A stretch of DNA of 64,000 nucleotides from contig NC_082406.1 in the NCBI RefSeq assembly GCF_004011695.2, positions 1,798,001-1,862,000 of the forward strand, read 5' to 3'. The DNA comes from Ascochyta rabiei. Its lineage: Eukaryota; Ascomycota; Dothideomycetes; Pleosporales; Didymellaceae. This document shows positions 45,234-57,196 of this stretch, in pieces. Made by a program: the position numbers and the translations under genes. The stretch's first letter is position 1. The number at the start of each line of letters is the position of its first letter. Below the pieces are notes generated by a model that ran no database searches, was not told the DNA's origin, and worked only from the letters and a program-made list of their open reading frames with translations.

Positions 45234-48200
45234 TTAGTGTCCAGGTCGTCGCTGCGTGAAACTTCTGCGGATACTCTCGCCCCAAGCAGAGCTGTCCAGA
45301 ACTTCCAGAACGTCGGCTGCACTGACCGCGCTATTTGCTCTGTTACGGGTATCTGTCGGTGCAAGTTGCTCTTCGAGCGGGCTAGGCGGTCGGCTGAGAG
45401 TAAGAGCCGATGCAAAGTGCCAGTCAGCATCGGCAGGTGGCGATAATGGCGATGCTCGTGGTGACGACGGCGAGAGCGGTCCTCCTCGAGTGGGCGAGCC
45501 CGTGGGTGACATCTGGATCGAGTTCGATCGGCTGCGCATCGTCGTGTCTAGACTTGGTATCGAGCGGAGACTGCCGCCCGAAAGTCGATCCCCAGAATGC
45601 AGATCGGTGGGTGAGAAGAGTGGACTTCCGCTTGGTGATTGTTGTCCGCGCTGCGCGTCTGTGATGTCTTCATCGTCGATGAAGATCTCGGGCACGTTGA
45701 ACGTTGGCATCGTCGCCATGCGGCCTTGCTTCTTCTGCTCCATCGCGCGTCGGAAACGACGAGCCCAATACAAGGTGTCAAAAAAGCCAACAACGACGTT
45801 GCGCCGCACAGCTTCTTCCACACGCTGCAGGCGAGCTCTGCGCCGTAGAAACTCCTCGAGCCTGGTCCAGTGTTAGAATAATGCCGACGAGCCATGTCAA
45901 GAATCAACGTACCTCAAGCTCTTGTTGTCGTTAATGACCTTGTGGTGAGCAAGAATCATGAGCAGCGAGGTGAACTGAATGCCTCGGTCTGGGTCACTCG
46001 ACACGAGTACCTCTTCGTAGAAGGTATTCATGCGTGCCCTTCTGCGACGGATTTCCAGGACTGGAAGTTGCGCAAGACGGCGATTGAGCTTGTCAAGATC
46101 AATCTCTGGCGAAGGTTCACGGCCTCCGAGGTTGAGGTTCGACGCGCGGCGCGATGTCGTGGCGCACTCCTCAATCAACCGACCAATTGTGAAGTCGCCG
46201 TCGTAAATTCGCATCTCAAAGATCCCAGAGAGTTCCTACTGATGTCAGTACAGCGTCGCCACCTGGCACTGGAAGTACTTACGCCCAGAAGTCTCGGGAA
46301 GACATCTCGTGAGATATAGCCTGTCCCGTTAGGATCGAACTCAGCCCAAGCCTGCTTGAATCGCCGGACTTCTTCTCGGCTGATGACCGACAACCCACTG
46401 CTCCGCTGGTAAACGTAACTGAAACTTTCGTAGATCAACGAGACGAACAGATTGACGAAAATGTACATGCTGAGAATGTTCCAGCTGATAAACAGCGCTC
46501 GCGCCCATTCAGGACTGCCACAATCGCTCTCGAAGTATCTTTCTCCTTCTGTACAGTAGGGTTTATCGACATTGGCGTAATCTTCCATGAACTCGTTCCA
46601 ACCCTCGCCCATGCTCATTGAGAACAAGAAGATGAGCGCTTTGGGTACCGTGCGGAAGTTTTGGTTGGCGGTTTCGTTGGCACCGAATCGAGTGAGACCA
46701 AAGGTCTGTGTGAGCGCGATAGAATAGACGAGGAACAACACAAACCATGTGGCGAGCAAATTTGCAATAGCCGCCAAACTCGCCGCTGCGGTTTTGAAGA
46801 GTTGGTCGAGCTGATTGTTTCGAGGAATCAGCATGAGAGCGATCGATACAAGGCACAGCTTATGCAGTTGAACAAACACTCTCTCGTCTCGTCGCGCAAG
46901 AATGAGGATGGACGTAGCAAACGTGCCAGAGACGGCAAAGAGCGAGAAGACGTCCCAGGAACTCCTGCGAAATCGGTGCCACGTAAGGCCAAGGATACGA
47001 ATTACAATGTTTGCAATGAAGACGCATGTCAAAGCGAGAAAAATATAATCTGTTGATGCGTTAGCGATTTCTTAGCTTCAAGATGGGGAGAGCTTACCTC
47101 TGGCCAGGTCCCACCCTCCATAACCTGGATACCATTCTAAGCAAAGTAGGATCAGATGCAGAATGAGCACTCCAGTGATGAAGCGTTGCCATTTGCCCGT
47201 CTTGCGCACAGCTCGATGATAGCACCACTCTTCCCAAGATTCACGCTGTCTTGTAGACGAAGGGCGCTTCGATGGCGATACTTGTCGAAGCAACTTGCGC
47301 AATTCGAGCCAAGAACGTTGATCGGTTGTGAGGAACGCTACTCCGGTCTGTTCGGTATAGTTGCGCATGAAGACGGAGATGAAAAGCGTCAGGACGAAGA
47401 CGGCACCGAGCAAGTTGAAAACAATGAAGAACACGCCGTTGCCTCTGCGGCTGAAGTCTTCGGGTTGAGTGTTAACACCAGTAATGGCCATGCTTGAAAA
47501 CAACAAATCTGTCCAGCCTTCCTGTGAAACAATCTGAAAGAGAATGAAGAGCGAGTCTCCAAAGTTGTCAAAATCATAGTAAGGGTTGGCAGCTAGGCGT
47601 GGCGCCAGAACGTCCCAGTCAAAGGGTGAGCTGTTGTACTCCCCAACACAATCTTTGAGATTGGTAGAGCCGAAATCGTCGTCGTTGCAGGCCTGGAATT
47701 GTCCGACGAAGATGTTCAGTCCGTATATAGCGAACGGGATCAACAAGCTCAGAGACACAAAGGCGGCCTGAAAACGTTAGCAATGCGGCGACGACGAAAG
47801 CATAAGCAAGAACTCACCGAAAACAGTTTCCACCATCCCCGAACTATGAGCGAGTGAAAGTGATCGCGAGTACTGTCACTGACGTTGAGTAGTCGAAGGG
47901 CTCTGAGGGCTTTGAAGGCGCCAACGGTCCTTGTAACTTGCCCTTCGTTCAGAAGGGACGTGGCGACGTTGACCCACAAAGTAACCAACACAACGCCGTC
48001 AATGAAACCCCATGAGCCACGAAAGTAGGCGTTTGGCGTCCAAAAGAATCCATCAGCGATAACTTTGACGAGCGCTTCGAATGTAAACAGGACAGCAAAG
48101 CCCATGTCAGTCCAAACAAACCAATTCCTGACGCTGAATTCATGCTTCATGAAGTATTCTCGCTGATAAAGAGGCGTAGTGACACAGGCCAAAAGCACCA

Positions 48201-51200
48201 TGGCGATGATGGCAGCGTAAACAAAGGCCGAGAATGCGTACCAAATTGGAACCGATGGAGCTAATCCCTCGATGCGATCACCGCCGCGACCGGGTCCCAC
48301 TACACGCTGACAGAGCCTGCGGATGGGGTTGCTAGGTCTAAACAGGAACAAGGAAACGTTGTAGTTGGGGTGGTTCCGCAGATACTCTCGCTGTGCCTTC
48401 TTCCGTCTTTCTGTAGCAGACACTACTTCTTTCGCCATCTTTCTGGGGTCGAGGTCCTCGTATGCCCGGCCATAATCGAGTGGGGCATAGAAAGGATTTG
48501 GCTCTCTGTGAACGGTTCTGCGCAGGATTCTCTGCCATATGGTGGACATGGTACCCGAGCCAACGACTGTCTTTGCAGGGCGAATGCCGGGTCGAGGCTC
48601 TTCATTGTGGGGTGCAGCATCTTCATCCCCTTCGTCCAGGAAGTCGCGAACAACGGCGTCCTTGAGCAACATCTCGGCTGCGGCAGAGCCGTAATCCAGC
48701 GGATCCCTCCGGTTCGCATGACCAAGCTTGAAGATTGACGACAGAGACAAATTACTATTCAACGTAAGCCAGCACTCAATGAGCATGTGCAGCTACTCAC
48801 CCATAGGCGGAGCTGAGCCCCTGCTCTTTTTGTTGCAGGAAAGCCTTGACCTGTTGCAAACGTTTCTCGTCTTCCGATACGTCAAAGTTTTCTTGGATGA
48901 CAGCAATGAACATATTCAGGACGATGACTGAAATGTGTTAGCTGGGTTTTTAGACAAAGCCGTCCATACTTACGATTGGCAAATATGAACCAAAGGATAC
49001 AGAACGAAGCTCCAATCCAAGCGGTACCAAAAGCCCGCTGGTAGTTAGTGACGGTGTACAAGATATCAGTCCAGTTTTCACTGGAGAAGATGATATACAT
49101 GCCAATGAAGGAGTTGAAGATGTCATTGAAGGATACGCGGATCGTAGCGCCATCAGCTTCTTCAGGTATCTCGCCACGAAAGAGCTGAGAAGCAAAGATG
49201 GATGCAAGGAACGTGAGGAGGAATACGAATAGGATCAGGTTGAGCAGACCGCCGACGTTGCCGAAGACGACCATCTGAGTACACGTCAGCTCTGGTAAAC
49301 CAAAAGAAGGTGAATGGACTTACGATGAGATCCCGAGTCACAGGAACAGCCAGTACAATACGGTAGACCCGCATGATCTGAAAGATACTCAGCCAAGCAT
49401 AGGCCCTTCCACCGTGTGCGTGTTTGATCACCGGTATCTGGATGACGGTGGTGATGATGGCAATAGCCAGGTCGGTGAGGTTGCGCTTGCTTCTGAAGAA
49501 GTGTCTCCAGTCCACAATAAACCGGACAATAATCTCAACGAGCAGTACAAAGGTAGTGACGATCTCGGTCACATCGATAAAGTTCCGCCGGGAGTTGCTC
49601 ATGCCGGCGCTTTTCATCATCTGGGCGACCAGACCAAAAGCGATGACCACGACCCATACTCCGGATGTCTTGTCGTACATGCGCTTGAGGCTGCTGACGC
49701 GCTGGTTCGCTTCTTCTTTCTCATTGTCTTCTTCGACAATCTGCTCGCCTGTGAAAGCGCTGGTTTTGCTCTCCTCGCGGATGATTTGGAATGTGGAAGT
49801 GATGACGGCGATCAAGAGCGATACAAGCCATAGACTGAGGACTAGGATTCCCACAATGAAGAAGAGCGCGCTGATAAGGTAGTCGGTATCTGACACGGTG
49901 TAGAGCAGATCGGACCAAGTGTTGGACGACATGATGACGAAAACCAGCTCCAGGGACTGTAGAATATTGTCAAAGCTCTGGGTGCCGTTGTAGGGGTTGT
50001 CGGCCTCAACGCAACGGGAGTTCACGGGACACAAGAAGCCCTTGCCGTGTTCAGGACCGGGAGACCGCTGCCCCGAGGCAAGCTCGTAGCCCTCGTGGAC
50101 GAGCACTCCTGAGCCGTTCCTTACCAAATGGCCGCCGCAGAATTGGTCCGAGTTGGTGAATGGCTCGAATACGCCGTCGGGATCGGTCCACACGCAGTTT
50201 CTTCGGAGACTAGACTTGAAGCTTTGCACACCGACGATGGAGAATAGAAGCCAAAAGAATCCGATCAAGAACGCTACGTTCAAGAGCAGGGGAGCCGCTT
50301 TTTTCAAACTTCTCAAGATGACCTACGCTCTCATTAACAAACACACGTCACGATTTACAGATGGAGGCTTACCGAAGTACCGCTCGTAAGGTTCAAGAGG
50401 CGAATGATACGTAAGCAGCTGAGCATTTGGAAGACCAGAATCACGCGGGTGTTTTCAATGTCAAGGGCACCTAGGAGTAGGGCGATCCAAAACGAGACTA
50501 CAGCAACAAAGTCGGTTCGATTGAAGGAGTGCCTCAAATAGGCTCTGTGCGCTAGGCGAACACGTTGTCGCTCGCGCGGATCACTCAGTCCAACGTCAGG
50601 GTGCATCTGGGCAGTTGTGAAGGTCCGCAGCACAGAAGGCTGTTGAGGGCCCATGGTTGAATCGGTGTCGGTACCGCCTCTTCTTTGCGACGGCTGTCGT
50701 TGAGGCCCGCCAAAGAGTTGGTTGGCTTTGCTGAGCACGGCCTCTCGCAGGCCGACCTGTCTGTTGATGGTACTGTACTCGACTGGGTTGATGATGAAGC
50801 CAGACACGATGATTCGGATGATGACTTCGATTGTGTAGACGATGAACAAGCCGAGAAGGACCCAGTCGATGGGTTGAAATTTTTGCAGTTCCTTGACATG
50901 ACCAGGCCCGTACTGCGCCTTGTTCCTCGCATCAACCGCCAGGAGGACGGTTTGCACGACGATGAGGACAAGGAGTATGGGTTCCGTGACTGGGTTCACG
51001 AGGAGGTTGCTCAACTTCAACCGCAGCGTGCTGTCGGCGGGAAAGATACCCAGGCTCTTGCCGCGGAAGGGATTGGAGGGCCTCTGCCATTGGGCGCTTG
51101 ACCTGCGGGAGCGTACGGTGGGTGTCTGCGGTTTCTCAATGGGGGTTGTGGGCCCAGGCGAAGAGGGGCCATCCGTCATGTATTCAGGTAACACGGTCAA

Positions 51201-52163
51201 CGAGGGTGGGCGTTGGGTACGCGGCCGATTCAGGGTGGATTTTCTCTGGATATGGCGCTCGGCTACCTCTGAGTCGTTGCTGACGTTGACGACACGCTGA
51301 GACATGTTGCGCACGATGGTTCCGGCGCGATGCAGCGGCGACCCCAAGTGGCCGGGCGAGAGCGAGCGGTTTCTGCTTGGCGAGGGACTGAGACCTGTCG
51401 CAGTTTCCGCGTTTCCCACATCGCCGCTGTACGTTGCGCGTGGCGACGTGCGTCCGGGACTCAAGAACTGCACGCTCTGGAAGCTGGAGCGGTCCATGGA
51501 GGGCGGCGAGATGTTGACTGCAGCGCCGCTGATGGGCTGCAGATGGCGGGAGTCGGTCAGATGCGCAGTGTCGTCTTCCATGGGCGAGAAGTAGCCATGG
51601 TCCTCGGAGGTTGCGCGTGGCGCATAGGGATCTTGGCTGTATGGGGGGTAGGGGGGGTAGGAGTGATCTGACGAGCCTGGGGTGGGCAGTATGGGCGACA
51701 GCGGCGGTGAGGTGTCGCCCTGGAAGCTCATGTCCATGCCGAAGCCAATGGCCGACTGGAAGGCGCCTGCGTCTATGGGCGAGTCGATGCCGTCGTCGTG
51801 CACCCTGCGTATCCCGCCATGGCCAGCTGCCGTGTTTGTGTTTGTGTTTATGTTTGTGTTTGTGTTTGGGTTTGGGTTTGTGTTTGTATTTGTGTCTAAG
51901 TCTAGGTGGGGACGGCGTGTTGGGCTTGGCGAGACTTCTGCGATGGGCGCATACTGCGACGTCCGGTACTGGCCCGTGGCTAGGGAGCCCGTCTGCCTGA
52001 GCAGGTTGCGCCCACGGTCGCTCAGGGTGCGGCGGTGCTGGTGCGGCGCGGGCGTGGGGGCGTCGTCTTGGTCCGGCGGGCGGCTGAGGTCCTGCAGCGG
52101 TATGGACTGATGGGTCTGGCTTCGGCGGTGGCTGTGGTTGCGGCCGGGATCGGGGTAGGACAT
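45234..52163 (-). CDS. CCH1: Voltage-gated calcium channel Cch1
   Basis: Nine exons, complement of 50373-52163, 49324-50322, 48974-49274, 48801-48927, 47818-48754, 47098-47767, 46283-47049, 45913-46235 and 45234-45861; introns 46-51 nt; 2180 residues. Four six-helix repeats are recognisable. Pore-loop residues read Asn731 (SSNTWSD), Glu996 (SSENWTD), Glu1468 (SQEGWTD) and Glu1757 (MGEGWNE). S4 segments of repeats I-III carry spaced Arg/Lys; that of repeat IV is nearly uncharged. An EF-hand-like loop (DPNGTGYISRD) follows repeat IV. The first ~370 residues are disordered and contain an Asn-Thr repeat. In fungi Cch1 works with Mid1 at the plasma membrane for high-affinity calcium entry under store depletion or mating/stress signals. 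The C-terminus is Ser/Pro-rich, with many S-P sites. Confidence 0.96.
51834..51897. repeat. TTTGTG hexamer array encoding an Asn-Thr/Asn-Pro run in Cch1
   Basis: About ten 6-bp units inside CCH1 exon 1; on the coding strand they give alternating Asn-Thr with Asn-Pro and Asn-Ile variants (near residues 89-110). The unit length of two codons keeps the frame as copy number changes. Confidence 0.85.
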
Positions 52164-52570
52164 TGGAGCTGCTCTCCACTGCGCATCTGGCCCGTCTTCA
52201 GCTGGTGAACACTACCGCAGGCACATGGAGGACGACGGAAACGGAGGCCGGGCGGGCGTGGGGGCGGTAGAAATGCGAGGGAGACGCCGAGGATGGTATG
52301 CGCACGCTGGGGAGGGAGTTGTAGGAGGGAGGTTTGCAGGGCGGAAAGTTGCAGAGATGCGGGATGGCGGCAGTGCCAGCTCGCATGTGGATATCCGTAG
52401 GCCAGGGCAGGCCAGGGCAGGCCAGGGTCGCCGCAGGGCTGAGCTAGGGGAGGGTACGCGTGTGTGGTTAGCCCAACGCTCTTTGGCTGTGGGGGCCGTA
52501 GAGGCTGCAAGGAACATGATGGTGTTCAGCCTACGGACGCTGGCTACACATATACCCTGACGCACATGCA

Positions 52571-52619
52571 TGCTCTCTGCTCTCTGCTCTCTGCTCTCTG
52601 CTCTCTGCTCTCTGCTCTC
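52571..52619. repeat. (TGCTCTC)7 minisatellite
   Basis: Seven perfect 7-bp copies in tandem, about 410 bases upstream of the CCH1 start. Confidence 0.92.
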
Positions 52620-52693
52620 GGCTTTGGACTTGGGCTTGTGGCTTGGGCTTGTGGCTTGAACTTGGGCTTGTGCTTGTGCTTGTGCTTGTGCTT

Positions 52694-52777
52694 GATGACA
52701 CGAACCAGCTCAGCCACACGACGGTGCTCGTGCTTGATGACACGAACCAGCTCAGCCACACGACGGTGCTCGTTGCC
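52694..52777. repeat. 42-bp tandem duplication
   Basis: The unit starting GATGACACGAACCAGCTCAG at 52694 recurs at 52736 with near-perfect identity over about two units. It is preceded by a degenerate GTGCTT hexamer run (52660-52693). Confidence 0.88.
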
Positions 52778-53413
52778 GATCGATAGCCTTTGCTTCCTCA
52801 CGGATCCCCCGTTGGCAAATGCAGGCCCCTGTCAGCCGCACGCGTTTCAGCCACACTTGCAACACGCATTGACAGCCTTGCAACGCCTGTCTCTTGACTG
52901 CGCTGTGTCGGTTCACCACGACTTGGTCAGTGAGCCTCGAGCACCGTCTGTCGTCGAGGAGCCCGAGGAGACGGAGCACCGAGTCGAGTGGGATGCAAAC
53001 TGGCCACAGCCATACCATGCGAGTGACGGCATCCCTATGGCCGTGAACGCACACAAGCCCGAAGAGCCGCCATGACGCGTAAAGAAAGGCCCATGTGCGC
53101 GCAGTGGGATGATTGCATCAAGATCTGCCGGCTGCAGTGACGTGAAGGGAGAGCGCACGCTAGCTAGTCCTAGTCCTCTTTGGGCTTCTTCCGTTTTGGC
53201 CGCAATTCCAGGCTACGCGCCCTCGTCTTCACCACCTCACGCCCTGCACACCCACTGCACCGCTCGATTCGCCCTCCACGTGCCCGTCTTCCACTCCACG
53301 CACCCGCGCCCACCGTCTAGGAGCCGTCTTCGACTACCGCCGACCACCGCCGACCACCGCCTGCCACCTGAATCCGCCCTTGGAACGCGTCGCCTACGGC
53401 ACGCTCCACCACG

Positions 53414-54265
53414 ATGCCTGCCCGCAAGCGCGCCGCGAGCGAGATGGAGCGGGAGGAAAGCACCGAGACGCCGAGCACGTTACAGAGACTGCGCAGCATG
53501 TGGCAGTTTGCCAACCTCGCCCAGTACGTTGCCCTATTCGGCGACGCCGTAAAGATCGACAAGGACTTCGACATCGAGGTACGCCCACTTTGCGCCGGAC
53601 ACAGCCGTGCATGCGCTGAACACCCTTCTGACGAACCGGCCACTGATTGAGATGCAGGAGCTGGAGTCCGAATGCCTGAAGCCTGGGCCGTCCGAGAAGC
53701 TCGCCGCCATCGGCCTGGCGCTTCTGAAGCATGTGTCGTCACACAAGGGCCTCACGTACGCTTAAACCACTCCCGCACTGAGCTGCATCTGACCAATCCC
53801 AGGCCAGCCATCTTCGATGAATACACACGCCGCCAATACCTCGCCAAAGCACCCGAGCGCAATCCTTTCGGCGAAGAAGACGAGCCCAACAAGTTCGACG
53901 ACTTTGACGTCTTCACCAAAATACGCGTTCTGCAGCAGCTCTCCACGTGGACACTGAACAACCCAAACTCGATACGGGAAAGGCTAGCCGCCACCGACAG
54001 CGAACAAACACTATGGGTAAGCATTCCAGTCATCACCTCGTGGGCAATCGCTAATCGACCTACCCAGCGCATGGAACCTACCGGCTGGGACTCGCAAGAT
54101 CGAGTTCTGTTTGTGCTCGACGACAACCGCATGTACCGCCGAACCGATCCCCCTGCTTCCGCGCCTCCACAAAAGGCAAAAGCCAAAGCCAAATCGAAGT
54201 CAAGGGCGAACAAGTCAAGAGGTACCCGGGCTAGCAAGCGTCAGAAGCAGTCGACGCCGGAAGTA

Positions 54266-54304
<39 letters not shown>

Positions 54305-56173
54305 AACGAGGACGAGGACGAGGTCGAGCAGGAAGAGGCTCCCGCGGTTCAAGAGCCAGAAGTAGTCGAAGACGGTCTTGGCGGCATGAAGTGGGAGTGC
54401 CTCTGTGTCACCCTGGAGGATTACCGCGACTACCTCAGCGGCATCCGGAGAAGTCGTGACCCCAACGAAAAGATACTGTACAAGCGTCTCGAGGAGGAGG
54501 TGATTCCGGTAATGGAGGGGTTGGCCGAAGAACAGGCGCGGAAACAAGCTCGCAAGGCAAGAGAGTTGGAAAACCTGCAGAAGCTCGCCACAGCGAAACG
54601 CTCTTCTCGCATTTCGGCCAGGGTCGAGAAGCAAAAGGAGGTCGAGGAGGTCGAGGCTGCGGAGCGCAAGAGACAAGAAGAGCTCGCCATGGCCAAGGCC
54701 GAGCAGGCGAAACAGAGGAAGCTGGAAGAGGTAAGAAGCTACCAACGCTTCCAGGATGAAGCTGACATGCGGCAGGCACACGACTCTCGCAGAATGACAC
54801 GAGAGCAGCGGCTTCGTGAACGCGAGACTGCAAAGGTCCTGAAGGAAGAAGAACTGCGCAGGCTACAGGACAACGAGCAAAAGCTGGCTTCCAACAACGC
54901 CCGTTTGTCTGAACGACATCTCAAAGCGATGATGAAACAACACGAGGCCGACCTCAAGAGACTCAACGAGGAAGAAGACTGGTTCTTCGACTGCGAGAAG
55001 TGTGGTGTCTACGGGTCGAATCTGAACGACAACTCGCCGCAGGTGTCGTGTGAGAAGTGCAACGTGTGGCAGCACGTCAAGTGTCACGGCATCTCAGAAG
55101 AAGAGGTGGAGGATCCAAAGTTCGAGTTCATCTGCACATCGTGTAAGCGCAAAGAGGAGGATGCTAACCAGCCCAAACTGCCGCCCCTAAAACTACGAAT
55201 GACTTCGGCTTCACCAGCTTCTCGAGCAAACGGCGAGGTTTCTTCGACTTTGCAACGCCGCTTGGAGTCTGTCACAATCCCTGCACCCCGTCCTGCCTCG
55301 TCACAAAGCCATCAACCACATTTCCAGCCTGCACAGCCTTGGGTCGATGGGCCTAGTCTGTCTCCTCGTGGGCAAGCTCTCGGACCTCCTGGCATCCAAA
55401 ACTCGGAAGCTGCTTACGGATCACCGTCTCGCATCCCAGACGGCAGTTCTTCACCAATACGGCAGCGACCGGCCTCTTCCTCACGACCAGCTGAAAGCTC
55501 TTTCAGGTCGAATGGCCTTGGTTCTTCGCCGCCGCCCTTCAATCTACCGCAAGCACCAACAAGTCCGTTCAAGAGCATTCGCATGCCTCTTCCCCAACAG
55601 AACGGCGGTTCATTTGGCTCGTCAAATCCATTCGGTCCATCACAGCACACGCCCGTGGCCCAGACCTTCAACCAGAGCTTCAATCAGAGCTTCAGCCGAC
55701 CAAGCACAGCCGCTGGACCCGCTGGATCTCCAGTAAAGCATTCGCCCGCAAACTCACCGCGCCCCGCAAACGGCCTCCCAACCGTCTACAACTTCAACAG
55801 TCCGCACTCTTCCTTCCCTCCCAGCTCCGTACAACGACCCTCTTTCTCACCGATAAAGCACAGCTCGCCAGCCCCGACGCCACACATGTCTTCACCCGTA
55901 CCCGCGCCGGCGCCTGTGCGCATTGCTCCCTCGCCAGGCCAGATGCCGGCGCAAATCTTACCCGACGCCATCCCCGCGCCGCTGAAGCACGACGGCGCGC
56001 GGCCGACGAGCAGCCACGAGATGAGCGAGACGCCCATCTTCCCGCCCATCAAGAGCCTGAACCCGGACGCGAGTCCGCAGATTCTCAGCCCGCCGGTCAA
56101 GAAGAGCAGTCCGTCGCCAGACCGGCATCGACTTGTCCCGCTTGGCGAGAACGGGCTCGGCTCGGCTCAGTAA
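53414..56173 (+). CDS. DDT/PHD-finger chromatin protein (RSF1/CECR2-like layout)
   Basis: Exons 53414-53578, 53658-53755, 53803-54016 and 54068-56173; introns 79, 47 and 51 nt; 860 residues. The N-terminal ~170 residues resemble a DDT/WHIM module (LRSMWQFANLAQYVALFG, LESECLKPGPSEKLAAIGLALLKHVSSH, IRVLQQLSTWTLNNP, PTGWDSQDRVLFVLDDNRMYRR), as in ISWI-partner proteins. A long acidic Glu-Asp repeat (about 226-247) and a charged coiled coil follow. A C4HC3 PHD finger is at about 467-515 (CEKCGVYG...CEKCNVWQHVKCHG...CTSCKRK). The last 300 residues are Ser/Pro-rich and disordered. PHD fingers with the NVWQHVKCHG pattern read histone H3 tails; it is a nuclear chromatin-remodelling subunit by analogy. 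Intron 3 is a multiple of three and has no stop. Confidence 0.88.
54260..54330. repeat. GAGGAC hexamer repeat encoding Glu-Asp run
   Basis: In-frame hexamers within the PHD gene give an alternating Glu/Asp stretch with a few Asn and Val substitutions; two-codon periodicity preserves the frame. Confidence 0.85.
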
Positions 56174-56262
56174 GCCTTTGTGGTTGCTGTGTTTGGGTTT
56201 CTTCTTCTATTTTCCCACTTGCTTTATTTTTCTGCGCAGTCTGGTTCACTGCTCGCGCACGC

Positions 56263-56279
56263 GGGGGGGGGGGGGGGGG
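56263..56279. repeat. G17 homopolymer
   Basis: Seventeen consecutive G about 90 bases past the PHD-protein stop; length is prone to sequencing error and slippage. Confidence 0.85.
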
Positions 56280-56846
56280 CGTCTAGCGTGTTTGTGAAAA
56301 CAAAACAACCGCCATGTTGCCATTTCTTTTTGCATATCAGGGTCAGAGTCATTCAGGGTCAGTCAGATTCGAGTTGGGGTGGAAACGGTAAACATGGACG
56401 CAAAGAAAGCGTGTTTGCTCGCTTGCATGTACCGTATCTCCGGGCTCCATTTTCTTCTTGTCTGTTCCTCACTTGGAGCTGAAACGCGACGTCTGCAGAG
56501 ACAACCATCGAGTTGGCTAGACTCTTATGCATTGCATTCCTTTTCTACCGTAGCCTGTCCTGTGCACCACTCACTACACGCAGCACCAACCACCCAAAAC
56601 CGAAGCAAACGAGTCCATTCCCTCTCTCCGCCAACCACCAGATCCGCCGATTGTCTAGACCTGCACACGCGCGATACGGAGTAGTGTCGCTCTTACACAA
56701 CTACCTCTTCGGTTTGGTTCTTTGTTTTTATAGTCGTGTAAGTGCACACAGACGTGCTTACAGGTGTTTGGTCCAAGACCAGCGTACCTTTCCCCCTCCC
56801 CGACTAGCGCGACCCCCCCACGCTAGGCAACTACAGATTCATACAT

Positions 56847-56882
56847 ACATACACTACACTACACTACACTACACTACACCAC
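56847..56882. repeat. CACTA pentanucleotide array
   Basis: Six or so CACTA units after TACA tetramers, ending in ACCAC variants, about 200 bases before the Zn2Cys6 gene. Confidence 0.8.
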
Positions 56883-57082
56883 ACCACATTGCACGAACGA
56901 TCCTACGCGTGTCCCTTTCGCCGTAGCAAACGCACGTTCTCAGAAATAAAATAAATCTGGCGTCGGCCTCTACGCAAGAGAGATTCAGACCCCCTTCCCC
57001 CCCTCCCAAAGGTCTCACGTGGCAAGCTAAACTAAGCTGACTAGCTACTTGCACTTCCATCCTCTCGGTGCGGATAGAGGAT

Positions 57083-57147
57083 ATGGAATCTGCAGGCAAA
57101 CTGCACGCCGCGTGCGATGAATGCCGTAAGCACCCCGTTTCCCCTCG

Positions 57148-57196
<49 letters not shown>

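Larger units (their letters stand above)
52164..53413. other. Divergent CCH1/PHD-protein intergenic region with minisatellites
   Basis: 1.25 kb with a 7-bp array, degenerate CTTGTG/CTTGGG repeats and a 42-bp tandem duplication in its centre. No supported gene; open frames across the arrays are repeat artefacts. Confidence 0.6.
56174..57082. other. Intergenic region with homopolymer and pentamer repeat
   Basis: 909 bases with a G17 run (56263-56279) and a CACTA array (56847-56882). No supported gene. Confidence 0.55.

Noticed and set aside
52464..53075. Frames across the CCH1/PHD spacer with Arg-Glu-Ser-Arg-Glu-Gln or Lys-His repeats
   Set aside because: Created by the 7-bp and 6-bp arrays; composition is pure repeat translation.
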